Positions 8,113 to 16,284 of a stretch of DNA of 64,000 nt are shown in pieces. The DNA is from Marine Group I thaumarchaeote (lineage in GTDB: Archaea > Thermoproteota > Nitrososphaeria > Nitrososphaerales > Nitrosopumilaceae). Numbering within the stretch: position 1 is the first letter of the stretch; every line of letters starts with the position of its first letter. The notes under the pieces were generated by a model. It had not been told where the DNA came from and did no database searches. It worked only from the letters and a program-made list of their open reading frames with translations. Made by a program: the position numbers and the translations under genes. Location of the stretch: assembly GCA_013390785.1 (NCBI GenBank), contig JACASW010000003.1, forward strand, positions 1 to 64,000, written 5' to 3'.

Positions 8113-8493
8113 TTAATCTCCAATTGGTGTTGCAAATGATAGCTTATAACCATCAGGATCCAGTGCGTGAAAAAACCGTTCGCCCCAAGTTGCATCTTGT
8201 GGTTTAGATTCCAACTTACCTAACACTGAAATTGTTTTATCATTTTCCATGTAAGCAAAAAGCTCATCAACATCATCAGTATAAAAAATAATTCTACCGA
8301 AATTTGGTGAACGTGTTTCATCTAGTTTCAGATTAAGATATGACTTTGCCGTGTCGTCTATCAGAAACGACGTAAATTGACTATCAGATCCTCCAAAAAC
8401 CATCTTAAAGTTTGGAATCTTAGAATAATAATCGACCGACTTTTTCATGTCAGAGATTGGTAACGTAACCGCAGAAATTTTTGTGACTTTCAT
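8113..8493 (-). CDS. Glyoxalase/VOC-superfamily protein
   Basis: A single vicinal-oxygen-chelate module of 126 aa: the beta-alpha-beta-beta-beta start is KISAVTLPISDMKKSVDYYSK and the C-terminal strand is WGERFFHALDPDGYKLSFA, the standard VOC ending with a metal-ligand-like Asp/Glu region. No His ligand is seen in the first strand, so metal binding is uncertain. It ends 4 bp before the peroxiredoxin start on the same strand, so both are likely one transcript. Confidence 0.8.
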   Translation of the reverse strand: MKVTKISAVTLPISDMKKSVDYYSKIPNFKMVFGGSDSQFTSFLIDDTAKSYLNLKLDETRSPNFGRIIFYTDDVDELFAYMENDKTISVLGKLESKPQDATWGERFFHALDPDGYKLSFATPIGD

Positions 8494-8516
8494 GTTGTTT
8501 TACGCTCTAGCAAATA

Positions 8517-9713
8517 TTATTTCTTATATTTTTCCGCTTCTTCTGACCCACCAGTAGCTGTTCCTTTACTGTAAGAATGAGCGCCTGCACCCGCAAGTTC
8601 TCCGTTTTGTACAATTAGGTATTGAGGTCTAATTTGCATGTCATCAAAAAAGCATTCTAATATTTCTCTTGTACCAGCAGCATATCTTGTCTGTGCTGAT
8701 AATGATGTGCCTGATGTGTGTGGTGTCATACCATGATTTGGCATAGTTCTCCAGACGTGATCGTTAGGTGCTGGTTGAGGAAACCAAACATCTCCTGCGT
8801 ATCCACTCAAGTGCCCAGACTTTAAAGCGTCAGCAATCGCTTCTCTATTACAAATCTTGCCTCTAGCTGTATTGATAAGATATGCACCTTTTTTCATTTT
8901 ACTGATTAATTCTTTATTAAACATATTTTCTGTTTCTGGATGTAATGGGCAGTTAATTGTAACTACATCACAGACAGCAACCATTGATTCCACAGTTTCG
9001 TGAAACGTTAAATCTAATTCTTTTTCAACTGATTCAGGTAATCTGTGTCTATCAAAGTAGTGTAAATGAGTTTCAAATGGTTTTAATTTTCTTAACGCAG
9101 CTAATCCTATTCTACCTGCTGCTACCGTACCTATATGCATACCCTCTACGTCATAAGAACGCTGTACAGCGTCAGCAATATTCCAACCGCCTGATTTTGC
9201 AATTGCATGTTGATTATGATAGTCTCTAACCATAGCTAAAATCATCATAACAATATGTTCAGATACAGAAATTGAATTACAATACGTAACTTCAACTACA
9301 TCTATCTTATTATCCATCGCAGCCTGCAAATCAACATGATCTGAGCCAATGCCAGCCGTAATTGCCATTTTTAGATTCTTTGCTTTTTCTATTAGTTCTC
9401 TTGTTAAATAGAAAGGCCAAAACGGTTGTGATATTACAACATCAGCATCCATTATTTCTTTAGCAGCAACTGAATTAGGACCATCTTTATCAGATGTGAC
9501 CACCAATGTGTGCCCCCTGTCTTCTAAAAATTTTCTTAAACCTAATTCACCAGAAACACAACCAAGTAATTCACCTGGTGTAAAATCAATTGCCTTTGGT
9601 GTTGGTAGCGTCATACCATCCGGATATTTTTTTAATTCTGGTAGTTCATTTAATGGATAGTTCTTTGGCATTCCATCTTTGGGGTCATCATATAATACAC
9701 ATAATATTTTCAT
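8517..9713 (-). CDS. fdh: NAD-dependent formate dehydrogenase (bacterial/plant type)
   Basis: D-2-hydroxyacid dehydrogenase superfamily enzyme of 398 aa that matches metal-free NAD+ formate dehydrogenase (formate + NAD+ to CO2 + NADH) over its whole length. Diagnostic segments include the FDH N-terminal stretch LPTPKAIDFTPGELLG, SQPFWP (formate pocket Pro-Phe), TAGIGSDHVD, VTYCNSISVSEH (substrate Asn), nucleotide loop GTVAAGRIGL, YFDRHRLPE (Asp-Arg-His selecting NAD+), NTARGK (catalytic Arg), GYAGDVWFPQPAP (Gln), and GMTPHTSGT (catalytic His). The C-terminal tail SYSKGTATGGSEEA is also FDH-specific. The tRNA-Val gene lies 34 bp upstream on the same strand. Such enzymes are rare in archaea, so transfer from bacteria is likely. 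Confidence 0.95.
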   Translation of the reverse strand: MKILCVLYDDPKDGMPKNYPLNELPELKKYPDGMTLPTPKAIDFTPGELLGCVSGELGLRKFLEDRGHTLVVTSDKDGPNSVAAKEIMDADVVISQPFWPFYLTRELIEKAKNLKMAITAGIGSDHVDLQAAMDNKIDVVEVTYCNSISVSEHIVMMILAMVRDYHNQHAIAKSGGWNIADAVQRSYDVEGMHIGTVAAGRIGLAALRKLKPFETHLHYFDRHRLPESVEKELDLTFHETVESMVAVCDVVTINCPLHPETENMFNKELISKMKKGAYLINTARGKICNREAIADALKSGHLSGYAGDVWFPQPAPNDHVWRTMPNHGMTPHTSGTSLSAQTRYAAGTREILECFFDDMQIRPQYLIVQNGELAGAGAHSYSKGTATGGSEEAEKYKK

Positions 9714-9747
9714 AGGTTACTACTTTCTATCATAATAAATTAACATA

Positions 9748-9822
9748 TGGATCCGAAGGGATTTGAACCCTTGACCTCCGCAGTGTGAGTGCGGCATCCA
9801 AACCAAGCTAGACGACGAATCC
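9748..9822 (-). tRNA. tRNA-Val (anticodon CAC)
   Basis: A cloverleaf on the minus strand: acceptor GGATTCG pairs with CGGATCC (one T-G wobble), anticodon stem CCGCA/TGCGG encloses loop CTCACAC with anticodon CAC, and the T-arm carries GGTTCAAATCC. The discriminator is A, and CCA is not encoded. No intron is visible. Confidence 0.95.
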
Positions 9823-9870
9823 AAATTTTCTTCGTAAATACATTATTTAGACATTCGAAAAAGATGTGAA

Positions 9871-9880
9871 AATATATACA
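9871..9880 (+). promoter_or_regulatory. TATA box for the UBP zinc-finger/M3 peptidase operon
   Basis: AATATATACA is centred about 28 bp before the ATG at 9904. At usual archaeal spacing transcription would begin at or beside the start codon, giving a leaderless mRNA. Confidence 0.55.
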
Positions 9881-9903
9881 AACTCTTCAGCCTTACAAGT
9901 TGT

Positions 9904-10161
9904 ATGGGAAACAAATGTGAGCATTATGCACAAGCAAACGACCAAATTTCTCCAAACACAAAGGAATGTGAGGAATGTGAAAAGGAAAAAACTCCTTGGG
10001 TTGCGCTGAGAATGTGTCTAACATGTGGTCATGTAGGTTGCTGTGATTCTTCAGTAGGATTACATGCAACAAAACATTTCAAAGAAACAGGACATCCTGT
10101 TATGGTTGCAATCCCATCAATGTCATGGAAATGGTGCTATATTCATGAGGAGTATTATTGA
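9904..10161 (+). CDS. UBP-type zinc-finger protein
   Basis: An 85-residue stand-alone ZnF-UBP domain. Zinc ligands follow the family pattern: C-x-H at C5/H7, CEECE, CLTCGHVGCC, then HATKHFKETGHPV. In eukaryotes this domain binds the free C-terminal Gly-Gly of ubiquitin; in prokaryotes it occurs as a small protein of unknown role. It is followed 6 bp later by the M3 peptidase gene and is very likely co-transcribed with it. Confidence 0.88.
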   Translation: MGNKCEHYAQANDQISPNTKECEECEKEKTPWVALRMCLTCGHVGCCDSSVGLHATKHFKETGHPVMVAIPSMSWKWCYIHEEYY

Positions 10162-10167
10162 TGTATT

Positions 10168-11940
10168 ATGGTCCTACATGAACTTGGAAAATGGAATCTC
10201 GATGAGCTGGCTAAAAATCCTAATAGAAAAATCATTGATAAAAAACTTGCAAAAATAGAATCTGATGCAAAAAAGTTTGAGAAGATCAAAAAATCACTAA
10301 ATCCAAAAGTTTCATCTGTAAAATTTCTCAAACTATTGCATGATGTGGAAAATATTTCAGAAAAATCAAGTATCATCGGTGGTTATGCATCATTGCGATA
10401 CTCTGAAGATACACAATCAGATGAAGCAACTGCATTACTTACACGAATTAGTAAATTTGGATCCGATATTGAAAATCGCTTACTCTTTTTTGACCTCTGG
10501 TGGAAAAAACAGGTTGATGAAAAAAATGCAAAACGGTTGATAAAATCTGCTGGTCAATTTTCTGAGTATCTGAGATTCAAAAGACTACTTGCAAAATATT
10601 CACTGAGCGAACCGGAAGAAAAGATAATCAATACGCTCGATGTAACTGGCGCTTCCGCACTTGTAAAAATCTACGATAAGATCACCAATGCCTATGTTTA
10701 CGTTGTAACTGTGGATGGCAAAAAAAGAACGATGAATAGGGAACAGCTTACAACACTTGTCCGGAATAAAAAGGCAAAGACTAGAGAAGCAGCATACAAA
10801 TCGCTTTTTTCAAGATACAATGAAAACAAGGGTGTTACTGGAGAAATCTATCAAAATATTGTACTAAATTGGAAGGATGAGGGGATTGGAATGCGTGGAT
10901 TTTCTTCTCCAATAACGATAAGAAACATTTCAAATAATGTTGATGACGAAACGACAAAGACACTGCTTGATGTTTGTAAGAAAAACTCCAAAGTTTTTCA
11001 AAAATACTTTCTGCAAAAAGCAAAATTGCTTGGCATGAAGAAACTAAGACGGTATGATCTCTATGCTCCGAACAAATCAAAAATAAAGGAAAAAAATTAC
11101 TCGTATGATAAATCTGTGAAGTTAGTCTTAGAATCACTGGCAAAATTTAGCCCTGTCTTATCAGATTACGCGAATAATGTATTTAAGAAAAAACATGTCG
11201 ATTCGATCATTCGCCCTGGTAAAACTAGTGGAGCGTTTTGTAGCACACCATCTCCAAAAATAACTCCCTATGTCTTGGTAAATTTTACTGGAAAATCACG
11301 TGATGTATTCACACTTGCACATGAAATAGGTCATGCCATTCACAGCATATCAGCATCAGGCAAATCAATTTTGGTCTCTGATGCATCATTACCATTAGCT
11401 GAAACTGCTTCTACGTTTTCTGAGATGCTATTGTATGATAAACTATCTGAGACTGTAAGTAGACAGGAAAAAAGGATCATACTGTCCGAGAAAATAGATG
11501 ACTTTTATGCCACAGTAGGAAGACAGTCTTTTTTTACGTTATTTGAAATGGAGGCACATAAACAAATTGCTAATAGTACTACTGTGGACGAAATATCGAA
11601 AACATACCTCCAGAATCTCAATGAACAGTTTGGAAATTCAGTTAAGGTTTCTGAAGACTTTGGAATAGAATGGAGCTGTATACCACATTTCCACCATGCA
11701 CCATTTTACTGCTATGCATATGCGTTTGGAAATCTGCTAGCACTATCACTATTTCAGAGATATAAAAAAGAAGGAAAGGAATTTGCCCCAACATACATGA
11801 GGATTTTATCAGCAGGTGGAACAAAAAAACCTGAGAAATTACTCCGTGAATCTGGCATGGATATCACCAAACAAAAATTCTGGCAGGATGGTTTTGATTA
11901 TATCCAAGATCAGGTTAGTGAGTTATCTAAATTAAATTAA
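10168..11940 (+). CDS. pepF: M3-family zinc oligoendopeptidase (PepF-like)
   Basis: Cytoplasmic metallopeptidase of 590 aa. The zinc motif HEIGH lies at residues 385-389 (LAHEIGHAIHS), and the third ligand is in LAETASTFSEMLL about 25 residues later. The N-terminal helical region (about 1-200) resembles the PepF lobe, and the C-terminal HFHHAPFYCYAYAFGNLLAL is the conserved substrate-binding helix with His and Tyr. It cleaves short peptides after proteasomal degradation (family knowledge). Pairing with the UBP zinc-finger gene suggests a joint role in peptide or modifier turnover (inference). Confidence 0.93.
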   Translation: MVLHELGKWNLDELAKNPNRKIIDKKLAKIESDAKKFEKIKKSLNPKVSSVKFLKLLHDVENISEKSSIIGGYASLRYSEDTQSDEATALLTRISKFGSDIENRLLFFDLWWKKQVDEKNAKRLIKSAGQFSEYLRFKRLLAKYSLSEPEEKIINTLDVTGASALVKIYDKITNAYVYVVTVDGKKRTMNREQLTTLVRNKKAKTREAAYKSLFSRYNENKGVTGEIYQNIVLNWKDEGIGMRGFSSPITIRNISNNVDDETTKTLLDVCKKNSKVFQKYFLQKAKLLGMKKLRRYDLYAPNKSKIKEKNYSYDKSVKLVLESLAKFSPVLSDYANNVFKKKHVDSIIRPGKTSGAFCSTPSPKITPYVLVNFTGKSRDVFTLAHEIGHAIHSISASGKSILVSDASLPLAETASTFSEMLLYDKLSETVSRQEKRIILSEKIDDFYATVGRQSFFTLFEMEAHKQIANSTTVDEISKTYLQNLNEQFGNSVKVSEDFGIEWSCIPHFHHAPFYCYAYAFGNLLALSLFQRYKKEGKEFAPTYMRILSAGGTKKPEKLLRESGMDITKQKFWQDGFDYIQDQVSELSKLN

Positions 11941-12014
11941 TTTACAAATAAAATAGGAATGCTGAATTTGAATGATAAGTAAGATTAATAGATTAAATAT
12001 TAAATGAGCAAAAC

Positions 12015-13499
12015 ATGCATAACTTTCTGATAATTCTGTTGCTGTTAGCTGGATCTTCCCTTTTTGCGGTAGAAGCATTTGCATTGGAGGTAGAAATACA
12101 AAAAGAATCTGATAGAATTATTGAATCAAGGGGTTGGCTAACGCCTGAAATACATTCATTTCAGGAACAATACCAAATAATAATTGATCAAACAAATTCC
12201 AAAAGTAGAATATCTATCGGTATGCTGAGTACGCACCCAAACGACATTAGATTCCCTGATTATATAGAAGCAATCAGTTCTAATCCAAGAATATTATCTT
12301 TTACACTTACCAATCAATTTGCTTGTTCCCCTAATCACACTGAACGAGGATGTGTCATTATTGAAGTTGTAAGAGAAGGATTAGGTGATAATTTAGAAGA
12401 AATCAAGAAGAATTCGCGTGAAATAGCCGACAAAATTGTTGGACAAGGTGTTATTGTTTTTGGAGTTGAATTTGATTCTGTTACGCTCAAACCTAAGACT
12501 AGTTTTGATGGTAAAAAGATGATATCCGCTCAAGTGTTGTATACAACAAATAGACAATCAACAGATAATTTGTTTGATGCGTTGAGCACTTTGCTCATCA
12601 GCAGTGATATTAGAAATGCTGGAGGATTTTATGATAATGCGGTAAAACTTTCGGAACATTATTTTGCTGATTTCACTGTTTCATTTGTGCCATTAGAGAA
12701 GAATGCACTACGTTCATTACATGTTTCATTAACGTGCTCAAGTGAAGATCCTATATTACCAGATTGTCCAGGACACTTTGATGAGATGTTCACAAGTGGT
12801 AAGATAAATCCTCTAGAATTACTTGAAATTGAAAACATCAACAGGTCTGGAATATTTGCAGATGAATTTTTACCTCTAAATTCAATCATACAAGTACTGA
12901 TATTTTCTGAAGATGAATTACAAGTTAAGAGTGTTAATTCAGGTGTAATAGAAAAATTGGAACATCTTGGTAATCTGCAAGAGAATGGATGGTTTTTTAC
13001 ATCAGCGTCAGGTAACAAAATTGATGGTAGATATATTTTTGCTGCAGACCCATCAGCTAGTAAAAATGATTTAGCATTTTCAATTGGAGATAACACTGAA
13101 GATGATATTGAGACAAAAAATACTGAAGGGGGTGGTTGTCTTATAGCAACAGCCGCATTCGGCTCTGAATTATCTTCACAGGTTCAATTCCTAAGAGAGA
13201 TTCGTGATAACACTGTACTTCAAACTGAATCTGGAACTAGCTTCATGGTAGGTTTCAATCAATTCTATTACTCGTTTAGTCCAGTTATAGCTGATTATGA
13301 AAGGGAGAACTCAGCATTCAAAGAAGCTGTAAAGATAACACTAACTCCTCTATTAACATCACTAACATTATTGCAATACGCTGACATTGATTCCGAATCT
13401 GAGATGATTGGGTATGGTATTGGTATCATATTACTAAACATTGTAATGTACTTTGTTGCCCCAGCAGTTCTGATAATGAATATCAAGAAAAGAGTTTAG
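12015..13499 (+). CDS. Secreted/membrane-anchored protein with CFI-box C-terminal domain
   Basis: A 494-residue exported protein. It has a signal peptide (MHNFLIILLLLAGSSLFAVEAFA), a long unassigned extracellular part (about 25-370), then the motif GGGCLIATAAFGSEL (about 373-387) that defines the CFI-box C-terminal family, followed by a helical segment and a hydrophobic stretch near the end (GYGIGIILLNIVMYFVAPAV) with a basic tail. The last roughly 120 residues are nearly the same as those of the protein at 52198-52980, while the N-terminal parts differ. The stop abuts the stop of the convergent pdaD gene. Function unknown. Confidence 0.8.
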   Translation: MHNFLIILLLLAGSSLFAVEAFALEVEIQKESDRIIESRGWLTPEIHSFQEQYQIIIDQTNSKSRISIGMLSTHPNDIRFPDYIEAISSNPRILSFTLTNQFACSPNHTERGCVIIEVVREGLGDNLEEIKKNSREIADKIVGQGVIVFGVEFDSVTLKPKTSFDGKKMISAQVLYTTNRQSTDNLFDALSTLLISSDIRNAGGFYDNAVKLSEHYFADFTVSFVPLEKNALRSLHVSLTCSSEDPILPDCPGHFDEMFTSGKINPLELLEIENINRSGIFADEFLPLNSIIQVLIFSEDELQVKSVNSGVIEKLEHLGNLQENGWFFTSASGNKIDGRYIFAADPSASKNDLAFSIGDNTEDDIETKNTEGGGCLIATAAFGSELSSQVQFLREIRDNTVLQTESGTSFMVGFNQFYYSFSPVIADYERENSAFKEAVKITLTPLLTSLTLLQYADIDSESEMIGYGIGIILLNIVMYFVAPAVLIMNIKKRV

Positions 13500-14048
13500 T
13501 TAAAGGACCAAAACCGCAGCAGCAAAAACAGTTGTCCATTTCCCATTTTTCCCTTTCGCAGATTGTGTGATGTTCTTTGTTTTGTATATTTGTCCAGAGA
13601 TAGTCCATTGTTGACGTTTTTCATCCCAGCTTTTATCAATATCAAATGGAATTCCCAAAGAAGATGCCAACATCTGTGCAGCAATATCTTCTGCATAATC
13701 ACCTGACTCTCTTTCATTCTTTCCAAATGTGTCATATTCAGAAAGATATCCATATTTTGATCTGTCTTTTGGCTGCGCAATACCAACAGATGCAGAAACC
13801 AGCCTGTTGGATTCACTAGTTTGATTTCTAGAATAAATTGTAAATAAAATCTGCCCTGGTTTTATGAGTTTTAGACCCTCCTTACGAGGAATCAGTTTTG
13901 CATTTGGTGGAAAAATGCTTGAGATTAATACAATGTTGGTTCCAGCAATACCAGCCTGTCGTAGGGCAAACTCAAAACTTGTTAATTTATCATCTGCAAC
14001 ACCTACCCCCTTTGTAAGAAATAATTTCTTTGCTACTAGATCTAGCAT
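13500..14048 (-). CDS. pdaD: Pyruvoyl-dependent arginine decarboxylase
   Basis: Converts arginine to agmatine, the first step of archaeal polyamine synthesis. The proenzyme self-cleaves between two serines to form the pyruvoyl group: the site is S43-S44 in NIVLISSIFPPNAK, as in the Methanocaldococcus enzyme. Family segments KKLFLTKGVGVADDKLTSFEFALRQAG and the C-terminal WTTVFAAAVLVL are present. The length of 182 aa is slightly above the usual 160-165. Agmatine and its products also feed (deoxy)hypusine formation, which may connect to the HEAT protein at 48295. Confidence 0.93.
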   Translation of the reverse strand: MLDLVAKKLFLTKGVGVADDKLTSFEFALRQAGIAGTNIVLISSIFPPNAKLIPRKEGLKLIKPGQILFTIYSRNQTSESNRLVSASVGIAQPKDRSKYGYLSEYDTFGKNERESGDYAEDIAAQMLASSLGIPFDIDKSWDEKRQQWTISGQIYKTKNITQSAKGKNGKWTTVFAAAVLVL

Positions 14049-14133
14049 TTCAAATTTTTTTCAAGCACTTCTTATAATTAAGAATTTCAATTTTGAACAA
14101 AATCAGAAAATACACAAAATAGTAATATTCTGA

Positions 14134-14352
14134 TTATTTTTTTCTGCTATCTCGGACTTTTGCTTTTTGCGTCAGCAAGATGTATCCCACAAATCCACCC
14201 AGAAGCAAGTTAATCACACCTAGAAGTGTAATGTAAAGTGATTGTATTCCAGTTGCCTGTTCTAGTCCAACATAAATTCCCATAGCGGCACTTCCAAAAA
14301 ACAAGGCAATCAAAACCTTCAGTTTCTTAGGCTTGATATATTTGAGCTTCAT
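14134..14352 (-). CDS. Small membrane protein, two helices
   Basis: A 72-residue protein with a basic start (KLKYIKPKKLK), two hydrophobic helices (about 12-32 and 38-60) and a basic C-terminus (KAKVRDSRKK). No family is recognised. It lies alone between pdaD and tRNA-Thr. Confidence 0.6.
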   Translation of the reverse strand: MKLKYIKPKKLKVLIALFFGSAAMGIYVGLEQATGIQSLYITLLGVINLLLGGFVGYILLTQKAKVRDSRKK

Positions 14353-14415
14353 CGAAATTTTTCATATTTTGTGATTATTAAAGTGATTTGATGTAGATGG
14401 ATAGTTTTGGGAACA

Positions 14416-14423
14416 TTTTAAAT
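14416..14423 (+). promoter_or_regulatory. TATA-like box for tRNA-Thr
   Basis: TTTTAAAT is centred about 29 bp before the first base of the tRNA, a usual archaeal promoter distance with a short leader. Confidence 0.45.
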
Positions 14424-14448
14424 CAGCCAATCTGCTTGCATACGTCAT

Positions 14449-14526
14449 GCCAATGTAGCTCAGCCTGGCTAGAGCAGCTGATTTGTAATCAGCAGGTCGT
14501 GAGTCCAAATCTCGCCATTGGCTCCA
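14449..14526 (+). tRNA. tRNA-Thr (anticodon TGT)
   Basis: The acceptor GCCAATG pairs with CATTGGC, the D-arm is GCTC/GAGC, the anticodon stem GCTGA/TCAGC encloses loop TTTGTAA with anticodon TGT, and the T-stem is GTGAG/CTCGC (one mismatch or wobble). The discriminator is T and a CCA triplet follows directly (14524-14526), so the 3' CCA appears genome-encoded here, unlike the tRNA-Val at 9748. Confidence 0.95.
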
Positions 14527-14606
14527 TCTAAATTTACAAACTTGTATGTGCTGATACGGCTAAGCGTTTATTAGACGTATTCAAAATATTGCAAATATAA
14601 GAAAAT

Positions 14607-14638
14607 ATGACGAATTAGGCAACAGCGTTCTTCGTCAT
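14607..14638 (+). promoter_or_regulatory. Hairpin in the leader of the DEAD-box helicase gene
   Basis: The 8-bp inverted repeat ATGACGAA (14607-14614) and TTCGTCAT (14631-14638) is separated by 16 bases and ends 6 bp before the helicase ATG. In RNA it would place a stem-loop next to the start codon. Confidence 0.5.
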
Positions 14639-14644
14639 GATTAG

Positions 14645-15949
14645 ATGAAGAAAATGACAAAATTTGAAAAATTAGGATTAGAACAAAAACTACTCGACAC
14701 GCTACACGACGCTGGATTTACTACACCATTTCCAATACAAGAACGTACGATTCCAATTTTGCTAGAAGGTAGTGACGTAATTGGGCAAGCCCATACTGGT
14801 ACTGGTAAGACAGCTGCGTATGCACTTCCAATGTTACAACTAATAACTGCAAAACAAGGAACCCAGGGAATTATAATGGCACCTACTCGAGAACTTGCAT
14901 TACAAATAACATCTGAAGTTAATAGATTTGCGATAAAAACTGGAATCAGAACTGCAACAATTTATGGTGGGCAAGGCATGGGGATACAGCTTGATGCACT
15001 AAGAAAAAAACCAGAGATACTAGTTGCCACTCCTGGTAGACTGATTGACCATCTGAAAAGGGGTACTATAAAACTGAATAATGTAAAACATGTAGTACTG
15101 GACGAAGCGGATGTAATGCTTGATATGGGTTTTGTTGAAGATATACAATTTATTTTAGATCTCACACCGGAAGAAAGAGTCACATCGTTATGGTCAGCTA
15201 CGATGCCGCAAGAAATAATGCGATTAGCACAAACTAACATGAATTCTCCGAAGAAAATTCTTGTTGATTCGGATGATCTCAGTGGTGCAGGAATAGACCA
15301 ATCATTTCTGATTATAAAGGACAGAGAAAAACCAAAATTTGTACTTGATTTTATAGATGGAAATATTGGCCAATGTATTATATTCTGTTCAACAAAAATT
15401 CGAACTCGTGATGTTGCAAGAATGCTTCGCAAAGCTGGTAAAAAATCTGTGGCAATTGAGGGAGATATGTCTCAAAATAAACGAGAAGATTCTATGCAGA
15501 GATTTAGAAAAGCAAAAGCTGACATACTCGTTGCAACAGATGTAGCAGCAAGGGGAATAGATGTACCAGAGGTGGCACTTGTAATCAATTATGATATTCC
15601 AAATCAGGATATGGTGTATTTCCATAGAATTGGTAGAACTGCAAGAGCAGGTGCCAAGGGTAGAGCGATTACACTAGTTTCATATTCATCAGTTGGAGAA
15701 TGGAATGAAATCAAAAAACAGACAAATGTTAAGATGACTGATCTTAACCAAAAACTTGGAATTGAATTTAAGATTCCTGATCCGCTCAAGCGGAGAGCAG
15801 ATACTGGACGGCGTTTTAATAGATTTGCAAAAAATACTGGTAGACAGTCTCATGGTAGACGTAGAAATGCCAGAGACCAATATGCTAAAAGAAAAAGTCC
15901 TCAACATATAACAACAAGAAGTTACTTTAGTAAAAAGAAGCGTTGGTAA
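14645..15949 (+). CDS. DEAD-box ATP-dependent RNA helicase
   Basis: A 434-residue RNA helicase with motifs in order: Q motif (FEKLGLEQ ... PFPIQERTIP), I AHTGTGKTAAY, Ia PTRELALQ, Ib TPGRLIDHL, II DEAD in VLDEADVMLDMGF, III SATMP, IV IIFCSTK, V ATDVAARGIDV, and VI HRIGRTARAG. The C-terminal about 50 residues are Arg/Lys-rich (RRADTGRRFNRFAKN), an RNA-binding tail as in CsdA/DeaD-type proteins. It probably unwinds structured RNA during ribosome assembly or cold growth. The leader carries a hairpin that may regulate translation. Confidence 0.93.
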   Translation: MKKMTKFEKLGLEQKLLDTLHDAGFTTPFPIQERTIPILLEGSDVIGQAHTGTGKTAAYALPMLQLITAKQGTQGIIMAPTRELALQITSEVNRFAIKTGIRTATIYGGQGMGIQLDALRKKPEILVATPGRLIDHLKRGTIKLNNVKHVVLDEADVMLDMGFVEDIQFILDLTPEERVTSLWSATMPQEIMRLAQTNMNSPKKILVDSDDLSGAGIDQSFLIIKDREKPKFVLDFIDGNIGQCIIFCSTKIRTRDVARMLRKAGKKSVAIEGDMSQNKREDSMQRFRKAKADILVATDVAARGIDVPEVALVINYDIPNQDMVYFHRIGRTARAGAKGRAITLVSYSSVGEWNEIKKQTNVKMTDLNQKLGIEFKIPDPLKRRADTGRRFNRFAKNTGRQSHGRRRNARDQYAKRKSPQHITTRSYFSKKKRW

Positions 15950-16017
15950 ACTAATTGAAAATATCTATCTTAGAAGATTTAAAGCCTACATCAAGTAAAT
16001 AAAAGTGAAATAAAATA

Positions 16018-16251
16018 ATGCATAAAGGATTTGTGTTACTGAATTGTGATTTGGGTGCTGAGGAATTTATTGTAGAAGAACTTAGAAAAATTTCCCAAGT
16101 TTCGCAGGCATATGTCACATTTGGAGCATATGATGTGATTGCAGAAATAAATACAGACTCACAGGAAGATTTTGATGAAACTGTCTCATTAAAGGTAAGA
16201 CGATTAACACGAGTTGTTAGTACAATGACGCTCAATGTTATTGGTTCTTAA
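16018..16251 (+). CDS. Stand-alone Lrp/AsnC ligand-binding (RAM) domain protein
   Basis: A 77-residue alpha-beta sandwich: KGFVLLNCDLGAEEFIVEELRKI is strand-helix 1, AYVTFGAYDVIAEI is the central hairpin with the conserved G-x-Y/F-D, and VSLKVRRLTRVVSTMTLNVI is the end. It has no helix-turn-helix, so it cannot bind DNA by itself; such proteins bind amino acids or co-assemble with full Lrp regulators. Confidence 0.85.
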   Translation: MHKGFVLLNCDLGAEEFIVEELRKISQVSQAYVTFGAYDVIAEINTDSQEDFDETVSLKVRRLTRVVSTMTLNVIGS

Positions 16252-16284
16252 TGGTTATATGAGTAATAATTTGGATTATTCTAA

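Noticed and set aside
8517-9822. Formate dehydrogenase beside tRNA-Val as an integrated mobile element
   Set aside because: No duplicated tRNA 3' end, integrase or direct repeat was seen around the gene, and neighbouring genes look native.
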